Assembly: GCA_033030425.1 (NCBI GenBank)
Contig: JAUFSD010000015.1
Coordinates: forward strand, 372,001 to 436,000
Direction: 5' to 3'
Source: Verpa conica
Taxonomy: Eukaryota > Ascomycota > Pezizomycetes > Pezizales > Morchellaceae
DNA: 64,000 bases
In this document: positions 31,117 through 41,726 of the stretch, piece by piece
How the letters are laid out: each line of letters starts with the position of its first letter
Position numbering within the stretch: the stretch's first letter is position 1
Notes under the pieces: generated by a model
Seen by the model: the letters and a program-made list of their open reading frames with translations, nothing else
The model's database searches: none
What the model was told of the DNA's origin: nothing
Made by a program: the position numbers and the translations under genes

Positions 31117-34087
31117 TTTACAGGTTCATGTACCGCAATTCGAACGGATACCTCAAGGTCCTCCCACTAAAGTGTTCCTCGAAAGGCCTATTGTGTTATA
31201 CTTATAGTCTAGTAGTATTGTTAGGGTATGTGATATAGTAACCCAATTGGCATGCACAGGTCATTATTATCCAACCAACCGATCAAGAGCCCCTTGAAAG
31301 GGTTTCAGGATATTATGTAGAGGCTATCTAAGCCCTGTGTACATGCAATCGTGAGTAGATCCTATTAGGTTTTTAAGTAATAATTTTCAGTTATGTGGGG
31401 GCTAAACTGTTGGTGTCATAGCACAAGACTGCTTCGGGGAGCTATATATTAGAAATCCATTACCATCCCTGATAGAGTGGAATTATTAGCTTACGCGAGT
31501 ATATATCACTGTCTTATAAGTCATTTAAACCACTATCCAAGAGGGGTTTGCGTTCCCTTCTGCCTGCATGAATGATATTAGTGTAAGTCTACAAGGTCCT
31601 AAGATATGTTGGTAAGCACTATATTATTCTTATATGATTGAATATACCTAATTGATCTAATATGCAGTGTACTTCGAGTACTTGAGAGAGAGGGGGGGCT
31701 TGTAGGTCGTTTTTGTGGTAATATCGAAATTGACTAGGAGCCCGCGTGATTCTCTTTCCCCTCTTTTTCTTTGTAACCATGGTGTTTTTGACTGACACAC
31801 CCTTATGCAAACTCGCCCACATTGTGTATGGGCTCGTACCCCTTGATGAAGTCTTGCTTTTCTAAATGCCTCCAAGAGTCCGCGGATCGATCGAAAGTGA
31901 GAAATTTGTCGGTCGAATCGATGCTACCAGCTAGTAATACCCGCGGGGTGAACTCTATTCCTTAGCCTATAGGGTGCCGGTGGTTGATTAGTTATCCATG
32001 GAGCAGTTCTCTTGAAATAAAATGTAGCGCCCATTTTCATTCCCATTCCAAGGTTTTGGTGTCGTCAACCATCTTTCACTTTATTGGCCGCCACAAATCC
32101 TTGACCGCCAATCTCCAATTAGGCCTCTAAAATTTCATATAATCAAACAGGTTTTCACCCCTAGGTCAATCATTGTTTGCATATGGAATAAAGCTTCATA
32201 TTTTCCTCAACTCTGGCTTGTTTCTTGATCGCGTTTCTCCCGCACAGCTGGGGCAGCACAAACCGCCGATTAGATTGAGCGCTGTACATACCTAACTCGC
32301 TGGATAACGCCTCGGGGGGTGATTCATGCAACTTTCTCTAGTTTTACCTGGTACGGCTGTACTCGGTGGAGCGGGATGCAAGCACAGGTTTGCCGCCTTG
32401 GATTTTTGGATATATTCTTTCCATCTGGATTAATTTTCACGGGGTACAAGAATATCAAAATGACTCTCACAAGCAGGGCCCCTGGGTTTCTTATCTGCAG
32501 AACTGTAGAACCAGCGTAGAGGTCTGATTTTTAATAAGCCCAGAGACTAGAGTAGTTTTCCAATCACATGTTTCTGTAGCGAAAGGCATCTTAATTTAGG
32601 GGACTCTCCCCACGCTCTAATCGTAATTTGCTTGATATATATTTAGAAACCGTTATCCGCCCTACTCTGCAAAAGGCTTAAAGTATCTGGATAGATCTTA
32701 ACTCCACGTACTGTATATGCTTTAGTTTAAGTCAAACGCTTTCACGTGGATTTTTTTTGTTACTGACGCGGGGCAGGGATACGACAGGCGAGTAAAATGA
32801 GTAGTACCAGGGCGGGATGCAGCGGGCGAAGGAGGGGAACGGGCGTGGTGGCGCGCCAGATGTAATTGGGTATAATTGAGGTGTTTCGACACCAAGCCAG
32901 TCCTAGAAAGTTAGATTGATTTTAGCCGAGCCCCCGGGCGTAAGAGCCGATATAAAAGGGCTTGCTAGTGATACTCAGGCAGGTAATAGGCACTCGAAGA
33001 TGCAGATTAATTCGCACTGATCGACAGTTGTACGTTGCTCACCGAAAGTCGTTGTCTCCAATAAAGACCCACGCATATCAGACTTGCACTTTCGGGGACT
33101 TGCTGCCTGCCCCGTGTACATGCTGGGGCTGTAGTTGAAATACTCAACAGTCCAAGAATGAAGGGGGAAAAAACTCAAACGTGTAGTTTGTGTCCATCGA
33201 GAATTATAGGAATTGGATGGCTGAAGGATGGCTAGACGCAAAGTCCTTTAGAGCCTTGTGGAAATTTGCTCTATTAGCTCTTGTTTTTAGTATTTCTAAA
33301 GTATGTATTATCCTCAAGCTCTATGGTCCTAGATGTAGCTAATGTTAGTTTCTCGGGAGTAGCTTTTAGAGCATCATATAGGTAGGTCTTTTGCAGCGTA
33401 AATTAGTTAAATTCACACATTAAACCACTTAGAAGTAATCAAGACGGTGTTTGATTGGTCTTAAATCAAAATCTAACTAGTTGGACTGGAGTTCGGGGTA
33501 GTGCTTAACAGGGTGGAAGTAGTTCACATCACATATTTTTCCTCCCTCGATAAGTATTAGTCATATATTTTTAATACTAGATTAAGCCTTAGCCACTTAG
33601 ATGTGGTATAAAGGAACAGGTTCTTCTGCTTTAAGTGGTGGATATGAAACATTATAATCAGGCACTTGCGTGATCGGTGGAGCCTTTGCGCAGCCCGAAT
33701 CACGAGGCTGGCAATAAAGCCTACTACTCCGTCAGGTCAGGGGAGGCTCAAGGTTCATGAACGCGATATAGTACCATTCGATAATTCTTTCAAGACTTAC
33801 GAATCTCTAACCCTTTTATGCTACTGTCCTTCAGGCCCCCAAAAGGTGTTCGAGTAATCCGGTTCCCGCTTAATAGTCAATTATCTTTATGTATCTATCA
33901 TATAGTTTTTAACATAATCTGGGGCCTATATTAGAATTTAGAGTGGATATATATGTATTGAAGGAGATTCCTTATTAAAGATATATGTACTGATGATACT
34001 GAGATTGGTATATATCACGTGACAATTTTGTAGTTATATGCCCAAAATATTTATATGACGGATATAGGCTCAACTGGTACAATTGCA

Positions 34088-34255
34088 CCTCGCTATAAGA
34101 AACGCCAAGTATTCAGCGGATTTCGTTTCTTATAACAAGTTTTCCAAAGATATAACTTATAGCAAGGGTAAATTTGGTATGTAAAAATCCGGACTGATCC
34201 GGAAAACGTTTCTTATAGCAAGGTTTTTCTTATAACAAGGTTTCTTATAGCGAGG
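34088..34255. mobile_element. MITE-like element with perfect 16-base terminal inverted repeats
   Basis: The ends CCTCGCTATAAGAAAC (34088-34103) and GTTTCTTATAGCGAGG (34240-34255) are perfect inverted repeats enclosing a 168-base non-coding element. Inside, the terminal motif is echoed several times (TTCTTATAACAAG near 34126, CTTATAGCAAGG near 34213 and CTTATAACAAGG near 34229). The short length, lack of coding capacity and clean termini fit a miniature inverted-repeat element, perhaps mobilised by a Tc1/mariner or pogo-type transposase. No clear target-site duplication is visible; CA lies next to both ends. Confidence 0.75.
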
Positions 34256-34961
34256 CATAACTATATATACATTATATATTTTATATTTTATGATATAACC
34301 TACATGTAGCTAAGGCCACCGGCGGCTGTCTAACCGTAGATTTATTACATGAGCGCAAAAGCCCAACATGCCAAGACATATCGAGTGATGATATATGAAC
34401 GAACGAATTAATCATAAATACATGGAGGTGAAAAAGGGGCACTTCACTCATGAATATATGAATGTTACATGGGGAAGGGAGGGGAAAGATACTTAGATTA
34501 TTATAAATTAGTAGCCTATAAAAGCGTGCAGCAAAAGACAACGTTCAGAGGGCATAAATGACTATTGGTCAGATGATCGAACAAACAGGCAGGGGTGTAG
34601 AAAATGAAGATTTGTGGATAGTTATTTTGACCTTGAGTCTAGTGATTCATTGTAGGTTTCCGGCGGATGGTTGATATAATTTGGACACCGGTAGGTAACA
34701 AGTTTGGGATCATAGTTTAGAACTGCATACCAAGGTTTTAATTGTACCCAGAAACAATAAAATCACTTTGTTCAAAAAAAAAGATATTAAGTTTGGGTGG
34801 TAGTCACGCGCTGTAGCTACCAAGATATAAGGGATATGGCATCTACTGTTTTCTGCATTACTGTACAAAACTACATGTATTTATGTAACTAAGACTTATT
34901 CAAATCACGTGATAAATTCAAATCTTGGCAATGTAATTTCTAGTCTAAATATCAAGGTTTT

Positions 34962-35978
34962 TTACTGCCTCTTCCAAACACTAACCATGTCAGATCCCTC
35001 TCCAACTTTATGGGTTCTCTCAGGTTTGTAATGCAGCTTCTTCTCAAAAGTGGCGCCAAAAAGCGTCTCATAGTCCTCACTTTTGATCCCATGTGGAGGA
35101 CCACCAGTCTCAACTGGGCGAAAGAGAGGATACTCCAGAGCTATAAGTAGTCCAGTCTGGGGAGCAAGAAGGTGGGCCATTCGTGCTGCCACCTTTGTTC
35201 TCAGGGCTGGGTTGAGAGCAACCAAAAACTAGGGAGTGAAGATTAGAAATTATTCAAGAATAGCACTAAGTGATGGTGATAAGGCTACTAACGGCGTAAT
35301 CATAAATAACGTCAAAACCCCCTTCTGCTTCGAGCCCAAGGGACTCAACCCAGTCGTCTTTGAAGAAGTCACCAGCGACAAGTTGAATGCTACCCTCTGG
35401 TGCTTCTCCACCAGCGCCATTGATTTTCATCATTTCGGTACTAACCCAAGCTTTGGCATCAATGATAGCAGCAGTGGAGATATCAACACCAACTGCATCA
35501 TAACCATGCTGAGCAAGAAGAAGTACATCATAGCCACGACCACAGCCCTATTTAAAATGATGTATGTTAGTTGGGAATGCGCAAAATGGAAAAAATTAGT
35601 ATATGAGTTTCAATAACAGGAAACATACGGGAACTAAAGCTCTCTTCCTTCTTCCGGTTTTATCATGGGCAACAAAAAATTCATGATTCTCTTTAGTGGC
35701 TAATAAGTCGACTAATGCAGGGCTAGCAATGCCTTTATCCCAAGGCAAGAAATCACCATTATTCCATAGCTCAGACCATTTCTGGCCCTCATTATCGATG
35801 GTAGTACTAGGAAACAAATATGTTAGCCCTACAATAATCATGATAGAGAAGATAACTATATAGGTCTAACTTACGTGAGGAAATGCTTACGGAAGCGCTC
35901 ACGAGCTTCGGTGGGGTTAAGAATATCTTCCACAGTGTGGAACATGTCCTTGGTATTTGTAGGTGCGAGTGCAGGCAT
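34962..35978 (-). CDS. SAM-dependent methyltransferase, thiol/thiopurine (TPMT) family
   Basis: Four exons, 35875-35978, 35629-35806, 35293-35547 and 34962-35228, join in frame to give 267 residues. The N-terminal part carries the family signature WSELWNNGDFLPWDKGIASPAL. The SAM-binding motif I, ALVPGCGRGYDVLLLAQHGY, spans the second splice site and is followed by AVGVDIS, where the acidic residue normally binds the ribose hydroxyls. GFDVIYDYAFLVALNPALR spans the third junction and matches the DYTF-type motif after the fold core. Members methylate thiols, thiocyanate or halides with S-adenosylmethionine, and the substrate here cannot be told from sequence. No targeting signal is evident, so a cytosolic location is likely. 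Confidence 0.93.
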
Positions 35979-38645
35979 ATTGTGAAGGACAACACGAAGT
36001 CTTTTAGAAGTCTTAGAAGTAGATAATAAATCTCCTGGGGAACGAGCAAATGTGGATGAACTGCTTGGGTTAAGTGGATATATTTGAAGTATGGGAGGTC
36101 GAGAGTCAACTTATATATTATTTCTCGGTGTTTGATGGGGAGGAACTTCTAATGGCTTTTTACGCCATATTGGTAAAACGAGGAGGCTTACGTTCCTCTC
36201 AATCTTTACTACCTCATTCCTTTGCCTCAATGTAAAAATAAATTCGAGGCTCTTCGGATAAATGTTTTCTGAGAGAGTGGGGGTTCTATAACAAGTGGCT
36301 CTACGCCTTGTTGGCTTCCTATCCTTTGTTTGGCGGGAGTATCCAGGCCTAACTATAAGTGTCTTGCCTAAAATAAACGAGGCATGTAGATTCCTGGTAT
36401 TTACGTCCTATTATGCGTCAAGTCATATCTATTGAAAGTGAATGGACGTTGCTTTCAAGTATTTGGAATGGGACTTTAGTGACTAGGAGAAACAAATGAT
36501 CTACGCGTGTGATAGAGGCAATATACTAAGACTCCGGTAAGACTGGCTAAATCCCAGTCCTGAAAGTAGGCTCTGGTAAACAGTATGGACGACATGTACT
36601 GAGGGTGGGGTTGGAAGTAGTGTATCCCAGCAAAGTTTGCCTTTACACTTTGAACGCCCACGGAGTGTTTATCTGTTCCAACTTCACTTACAAACCCCTA
36701 TCTAGTTTATTTGAACTGTACTGTTTTAATAAAATTGGCTATAGAAATACATTTTCGTAATATCTTTTCGGTAAAATAATATTAAAAATTGAACTTTCAA
36801 TATTTCTCTAAAAGCGTGCATCGTTCTTCATTGTCATCTTACTCGCATATTACTGATGAAAGCATCTTAAATCCTAATGTTTATCTGTAGCCTCATTATT
36901 TAACATTATAATGCTTTATCTGCAAGGTGCCGCATCAAATCCTGCTTATAAACCGTAATGTGTGGCACTGTTGCCGATACTACGTAGGGCCATTTGACTT
37001 CAGCCTTATTCCATCGATTCTGTTTGCTAGACCCGAAGTTTGTCTTGCCCTGTAGATGCAGTGGAACAGCCTAGTCGGGCAAGATTACAGGGTGTTAGGA
37101 AGATCTTTTCCTAGTAGCATCATTATAAGGGTTGTAGGGAATGACATTCCGGAATGTCTAAGCCTCACTTTTGACATAAAAGTCTGGGGTAGTTTATATT
37201 ACTTTAGATAAGAAACTATAAGCCTCAGTGTAACGATGTTCTCAACGTCTATCCTAAGAAGCTAAGGTAGTAATAAGAGGTCAAATTTCAGATCACAGAA
37301 TAACTTGAGGAGTTGGTTGAGTGTGGTAAAAAGAAAACCATTTGACTACGAGCAGCTGTGGTCTTTTGTGTACCTACAATTGCGATCCGAGGTCGCTGGG
37401 TCCAACCGAGTATTGCCAGTATAACGAGCGCGGCACAGGGCGGCACAGCGTGGATAAATTATTCCGCCTTGTATTTGCTCATTGAGAACTTGTTTTATTA
37501 GGCCTTATGCTTTTATGTATTTATGTTTGCCTACGTGTAGGGGAATTAGGTTCGGTTAGTCCGACTTTTGTGTACCGTAGCTGTGAGCAATTAGAAAATT
37601 TTAAGCCCGCCCCATTTTCCGCAATAAAAGGGAAGAAAAAGCCTCGGTCCGTCATATAATATAAACTCAGACCAGGTGGGCATGTGGTTAAACGTTTAAA
37701 CACAAATATAGGGGAGATTATAAAAGGGCCGTGTTAGGATGTCTCGGGTTGGTGTAAATTGGCTGTTTGACAGGTGAGTGGCTTGAAGCCTACCTAACAC
37801 GATCGATGATAAGGTGGTGTCTAAGGTATTTGGGCCAATAGCTGCCGGTACCCTTGGAACATTCCAACCTAAGATCTACAAATAAACACTGAGGCTTCCG
37901 ACACCACAGTTCACGTGGACTAACCCCCGCGGGTGAGTTCGCTAACCAGGAGCGAGATCCATTGGCTGTTGGGAAAAGTCTCGAAAAAGCAGTCTATGGG
38001 TCTTATCTGGTTGTATTTCTAACCATATTAGTCGATATAGCGTGATTACTCATAGGCTATCACTCGTTTCATCATTCCAATCAAAGTCTCCAACGCCTCA
38101 AGAAATCGGCAATTATCAGGCGAGCGCAGCGACTTTAGGGTCTGGTGATGTATTTTGTGATACAAGCCCGCCCTAAATTCGACACGGGAACTACGCGGCC
38201 TGTGTATCAGAGAGTAAGGTATTGTCCTACTTTAGCCTAAAGTCTGAACTTAGTTTGAGCTGGCCAAAGCACTGTGATCACTGTTGCATTCGGCTCGGAT
38301 CAACCCCGCGGAGCGTACCTGAGCTGATACCCATTCCCTCAATGCTTATACTTTTAACTTCTAATAAGGTGATATAAGCTAGAGTCGTCAACAGGGACAT
38401 TAGTCCTACAGAAAAAAAAATAAACCTCTCCGAGGTGATCATCGGTCAATCGCGCTTTAGACACATTTGAACAGTTTGTGAACAGGTTACGGATAACTTG
38501 GGACCACTAGAAGCTCTTAGAAAGCTATAATAGTGTATCGTTAATCAATCCAGCCTAGAATTTAGATAAAGTAGGTACGTAAATCCATTAACATAACATC
38601 GTTCCCCCCCCCAGTATTGGTAATTATTAAAGTTAAGTAGCACTT
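35979..38645. other. Gene-poor spacer
   Basis: About 2.7 kb with no supportable gene. It contains an inverted repeat pair at 37730-37801 and a direct repeat of GCGGCACAG near 37431-37449. The rest is short-ORF, AT-rich DNA. Confidence 0.5.
37730..37801. repeat. Inverted repeat with 72-base span
   Basis: CGTGTTAGG (37730-37738) is the exact reverse complement of CCTAACACG (37793-37801). The ends resemble short terminal inverted repeats of a tiny element, but no target duplication is visible and nine-base arms are weak evidence. Confidence 0.4.
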
Positions 38646-40170
38646 TTAGATCGTGCTGAAACGGTATACGGCCTCCAAAAAATATGGGTCATCCTCTGGC
38701 CCAAAGATTTGCTTGTCACGTTGCCATTCTGGGTGGTTAATCCCGTCGATCCAGTCCTCAACTTCCAAGACGATACATCCATACTGCTTGATTAAACGAC
38801 GATCTGGAAGGCCCTGAGTGGATTTGACGGGTATACCTGGAGCTATTTTGAGGCATAATTTTAGCTACGGATATCCTACAAATATAGGAAGGGTTGAAGA
38901 CATAGGAAGGGAAGCAAACCTGTTATGCCATTACAGGAGTACATTTGGAATGCTTCCTGGTTAGTAAAGATGTCAATTTTGATGCCGGACCAATCAGACC
39001 AGATGGACGCAACAGCCTACATAGTCGGATAGTATTGTGTTAGAACAAAAATTAATTAGAGATGAGCTGAAATAGTGAAACATACCTCGTTCTTGATGTC
39101 GTGTTTGCTAACTAGCCAAGCATTATCCCAACCTGTGCACCCCTCTCCGCAGTTCCCAACTGCCTCTTCGGAGTCTATATCGCGTCCAATCTTCTTTGGC
39201 TCACTCCAGAAGTCGTTTGCCGAACCTTTCGCGTTTGGTAAAATCTCTCCTGTGGGAATAAGGATGGCGTCGACACCGATTCTCAGTCCAGAGTACGGAA
39301 GGTGTCTGTTATAGGTTTAGTATGGTTATATCTTGGGGGAGACACGGATACTAACAGTGTATGGTCAGTTACTAGGTCTGTCTCAGGATTCTGGAAGCCA
39401 TCAAGATTCCAGTAAACATGTGAGCTCAGCATGATGGGGGTCTTCTTAGTTAGAGCAGTTGCCGTCATTTTAATATGCCAGGTGTATGGCGATAGTGTGT
39501 ATGTGATGTACGAAATCACATCGCCTGGGAAGCCCATTTCACCATCAGGATCGAAGATAGAAAAGGTGATTGATGATTTTGTGACAGAAACAACAGTGAA
39601 GTTTCGGTAATCCCAACCATTCTTTCCACCATGGAGTTGATTCACTAAGTTTTAGGTTAGGGGATTCTTTTGATACTTATCGAGAGGTATTTCACTTACA
39701 GCCATCATGCTCATTGGCGTCGACTTTGTATGTTTCTCCGTCGATTTCAAACGAAGCGTTCTTAATCCTATTGGCATACCTGCCCGGTACACTTCCAAAG
39801 TGAGGATGTAATGGGTCCGCTAATTTTTTTGTTAGCTCTGAAAACTCTTCTCACTTGGAGAAATTTATTTCAACTAACCTGAATAGTAAGAAGCATTATC
39901 CCAGCCGAGGACAATGTCTCTCTCAATGCCGTTTTTATCCTTTATAAAGAGATTGCTAATACTCGCCCCATAAGGGATGAATTGAGCTCTAATACCCTCT
40001 GCTTCAATTGTGTACTTGCCGTCTGGTCCAGGGCGTGGGACACTAGTTTTATTCCCAAATGTATATGTGTCTGATGTGAGTGTGGACTCCGATCTTGGGA
40101 TTGAGAACCCTAGCGATGTGGAGGAAAGACAGCATATACCGACGAGAGCATTGACGAGTGGCCGAATCAT
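38646..40170 (-). CDS. Secreted aldose 1-epimerase (galactose mutarotase)
   Basis: Six exons, 39879-40170, 39700-39819, 39356-39644, 39086-39305, 38920-39016 and 38646-38842, join in frame to give 404 residues. The enzyme interconverts alpha and beta anomers of hexoses such as galactose or glucose. Conserved motifs are [23 protein letters not shown] with His142, [11 protein letters not shown] with the likely general acid His213, and [10 protein letters not shown] with the likely catalytic base Glu366. The first 20-22 residues ([20 protein letters not shown]) form a signal peptide, and several N-glycosylation sequons follow. It therefore acts outside the cell or in the secretory pathway, unlike cytosolic GalM. 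The ATG at 40170 is the first in frame; upstream codons are open but lack ATG. Confidence 0.94.
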
Positions 40171-41726
40171 CTTCACAACAAGCGGCTGTTTGATAGCACT
40201 ACGCGAGCGATATTGACAAGAAGAGTGTCGAGGAAAGCTGAAAAAGATGAGGGGAAGGCCCCTATTAGTATGTAAAGTCAATGGCAGCTACATAATAATA
40301 TACAACCGGGTAAACCCATCCTTAATACTCCCCGCACGCATAGGTCGGGGAGTGACCTTCTCTGGGTAGAGATTATCGCTTCGCTAATGTTTTGTTTACA
40401 AGTTCCTGCCCAAAACCGTGGCTCACCGGCCGGGGTTGAGCCGCCTGACGTCAAAAACTGTGGGGTTGGAGCTTGCATGTTATGCATCCCCGGGAAAATA
40501 AATGCTTGTCTACGCCATTCCGGGGATGAGTTTAGGCGAGAGCGGGGAAAGGGTATGGTAATGAGCAGTTTTTCCATCTTTGGAATAGTTCTCTTGAATG
40601 CTAAAATTCAGTTCACCGAATAGTTTTCGAATTCGTACGTATTTCGCTGGGAGCAGAGAGCAGATCGCCTGCTTTCAGATGGTGCCAAGATATGAGACTG
40701 TTTCAACGTTCCCAATCAGCGTGAATACTTCCTGTGTTCAACATTCGGCGGAAAACACTGACCCATGTTTTAAAGATCATCCACCTCAAGCGAGATCCTG
40801 CTCGTGGCCTGATCAAGATCCCAACCAAACCATGGATATAGCTCGGGTGGGCGCCGAAGTGTGCACCGAGCTCCGGGATGCTTTCAACATTAGACCGGGA
40901 AGTAAAAGTTATGCCGGCCAAACATAATGGCAAATAAAGATATCCTGGTTTTAGTACTGTATGTGTTATCTCCCATTCCTAGTAGGCGCAGTCTTCATGC
41001 ATGTTAACTGCAATCTCTGGGGATCTTACTAGCTACCTAGAGTCTGGATAAAAGCAAGAATAGCCATGGGAGTATTCAGAACTATGCGTAGCAATTTGTG
41101 CGTTGGAACAGCACATTCACTGTAACCCCGCAGAATGCTAGTATTTCAGATTGTAGGGTACCTGTTGGTCATCCCAACCTTGGGCTATAATTTGTCATGC
41201 GTAGAGAGGGTGTACATCAGCTATTGGCTACTAGAGCCTTTATAGTCAGGGCACGAGAAATTACGAAATGTTTGAAGCATTGAGGCTGTTTGTGTTTAGA
41301 TTCGCGAAGGCAATTTTATTTCTTTTTCCGGATCTAAAATTGGGTATGTCTTGCATATGAAACCCATTCCAGTTTTGCGTAATGCCATATCCTCGCTATG
41401 ACAAAATCGCTGACAATAATCTCTTTACAAAAGGATTTCTATTAAATAAAAATTTCCACATAAGTATACTCTCTAAAACGTGCTAGCAATAACTGAACTA
41501 GCAAACGTTTAGCCTTGTTGCCAATGTAACCCTACCATTCTAAAAGGCATAATCTTTATTATTTATAATGCGTAGGTAATTATAAAAAACAATCCTGTTT
41601 TGAGGGCACGAATTTTACGGCTGTATTATAGAAACTTTCGTTAATTAGGTCGGTGGTACACTTTTGTGGTGTTTCTAGTACGACTGGGGCATTAGGAGTT
41701 ACACTGTGATCTACACACGGTAATAT
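40171..41726. other. Upstream region of the mutarotase gene and spacer
   Basis: No gene supported. The mutarotase promoter side contains a hairpin at 40327-40353 and several G/C-rich hexamers of the CreA/Mig1 type (SYGGRG), for example near 40331 and 40543, consistent with possible carbon-catabolite control. The remainder is AT-rich with short frames only. Confidence 0.45.
40327..40353. repeat. Hairpin upstream of mutarotase
   Basis: ACTCCCCG (40327-40334) pairs perfectly with CGGGGAGT (40346-40353) over an eleven-base loop, about 160 bases upstream of the mutarotase start. The arms include C4/G4 cores of the type bound by stress or carbon-repression zinc-finger factors. Confidence 0.5.

Larger units (their letters stand above)
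21544..34961. other. 13 kb gene desert
   Basis: No gene with recognisable content. Reading frames are short except an isolated 230-codon ORF at 27176-27868. Small structures include an ATT microsatellite (about 23704-23720), a GTACCGGTAC palindrome (24196-24205), hairpins at 28971-28997 and 31085-31116, and the MITE-like element at 34088-34255. A GA/CT-rich tract at about 21725-21785 belongs to the upstream region of the large minus-strand gene. The region reads as degenerate repeat-rich DNA. Confidence 0.5.
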
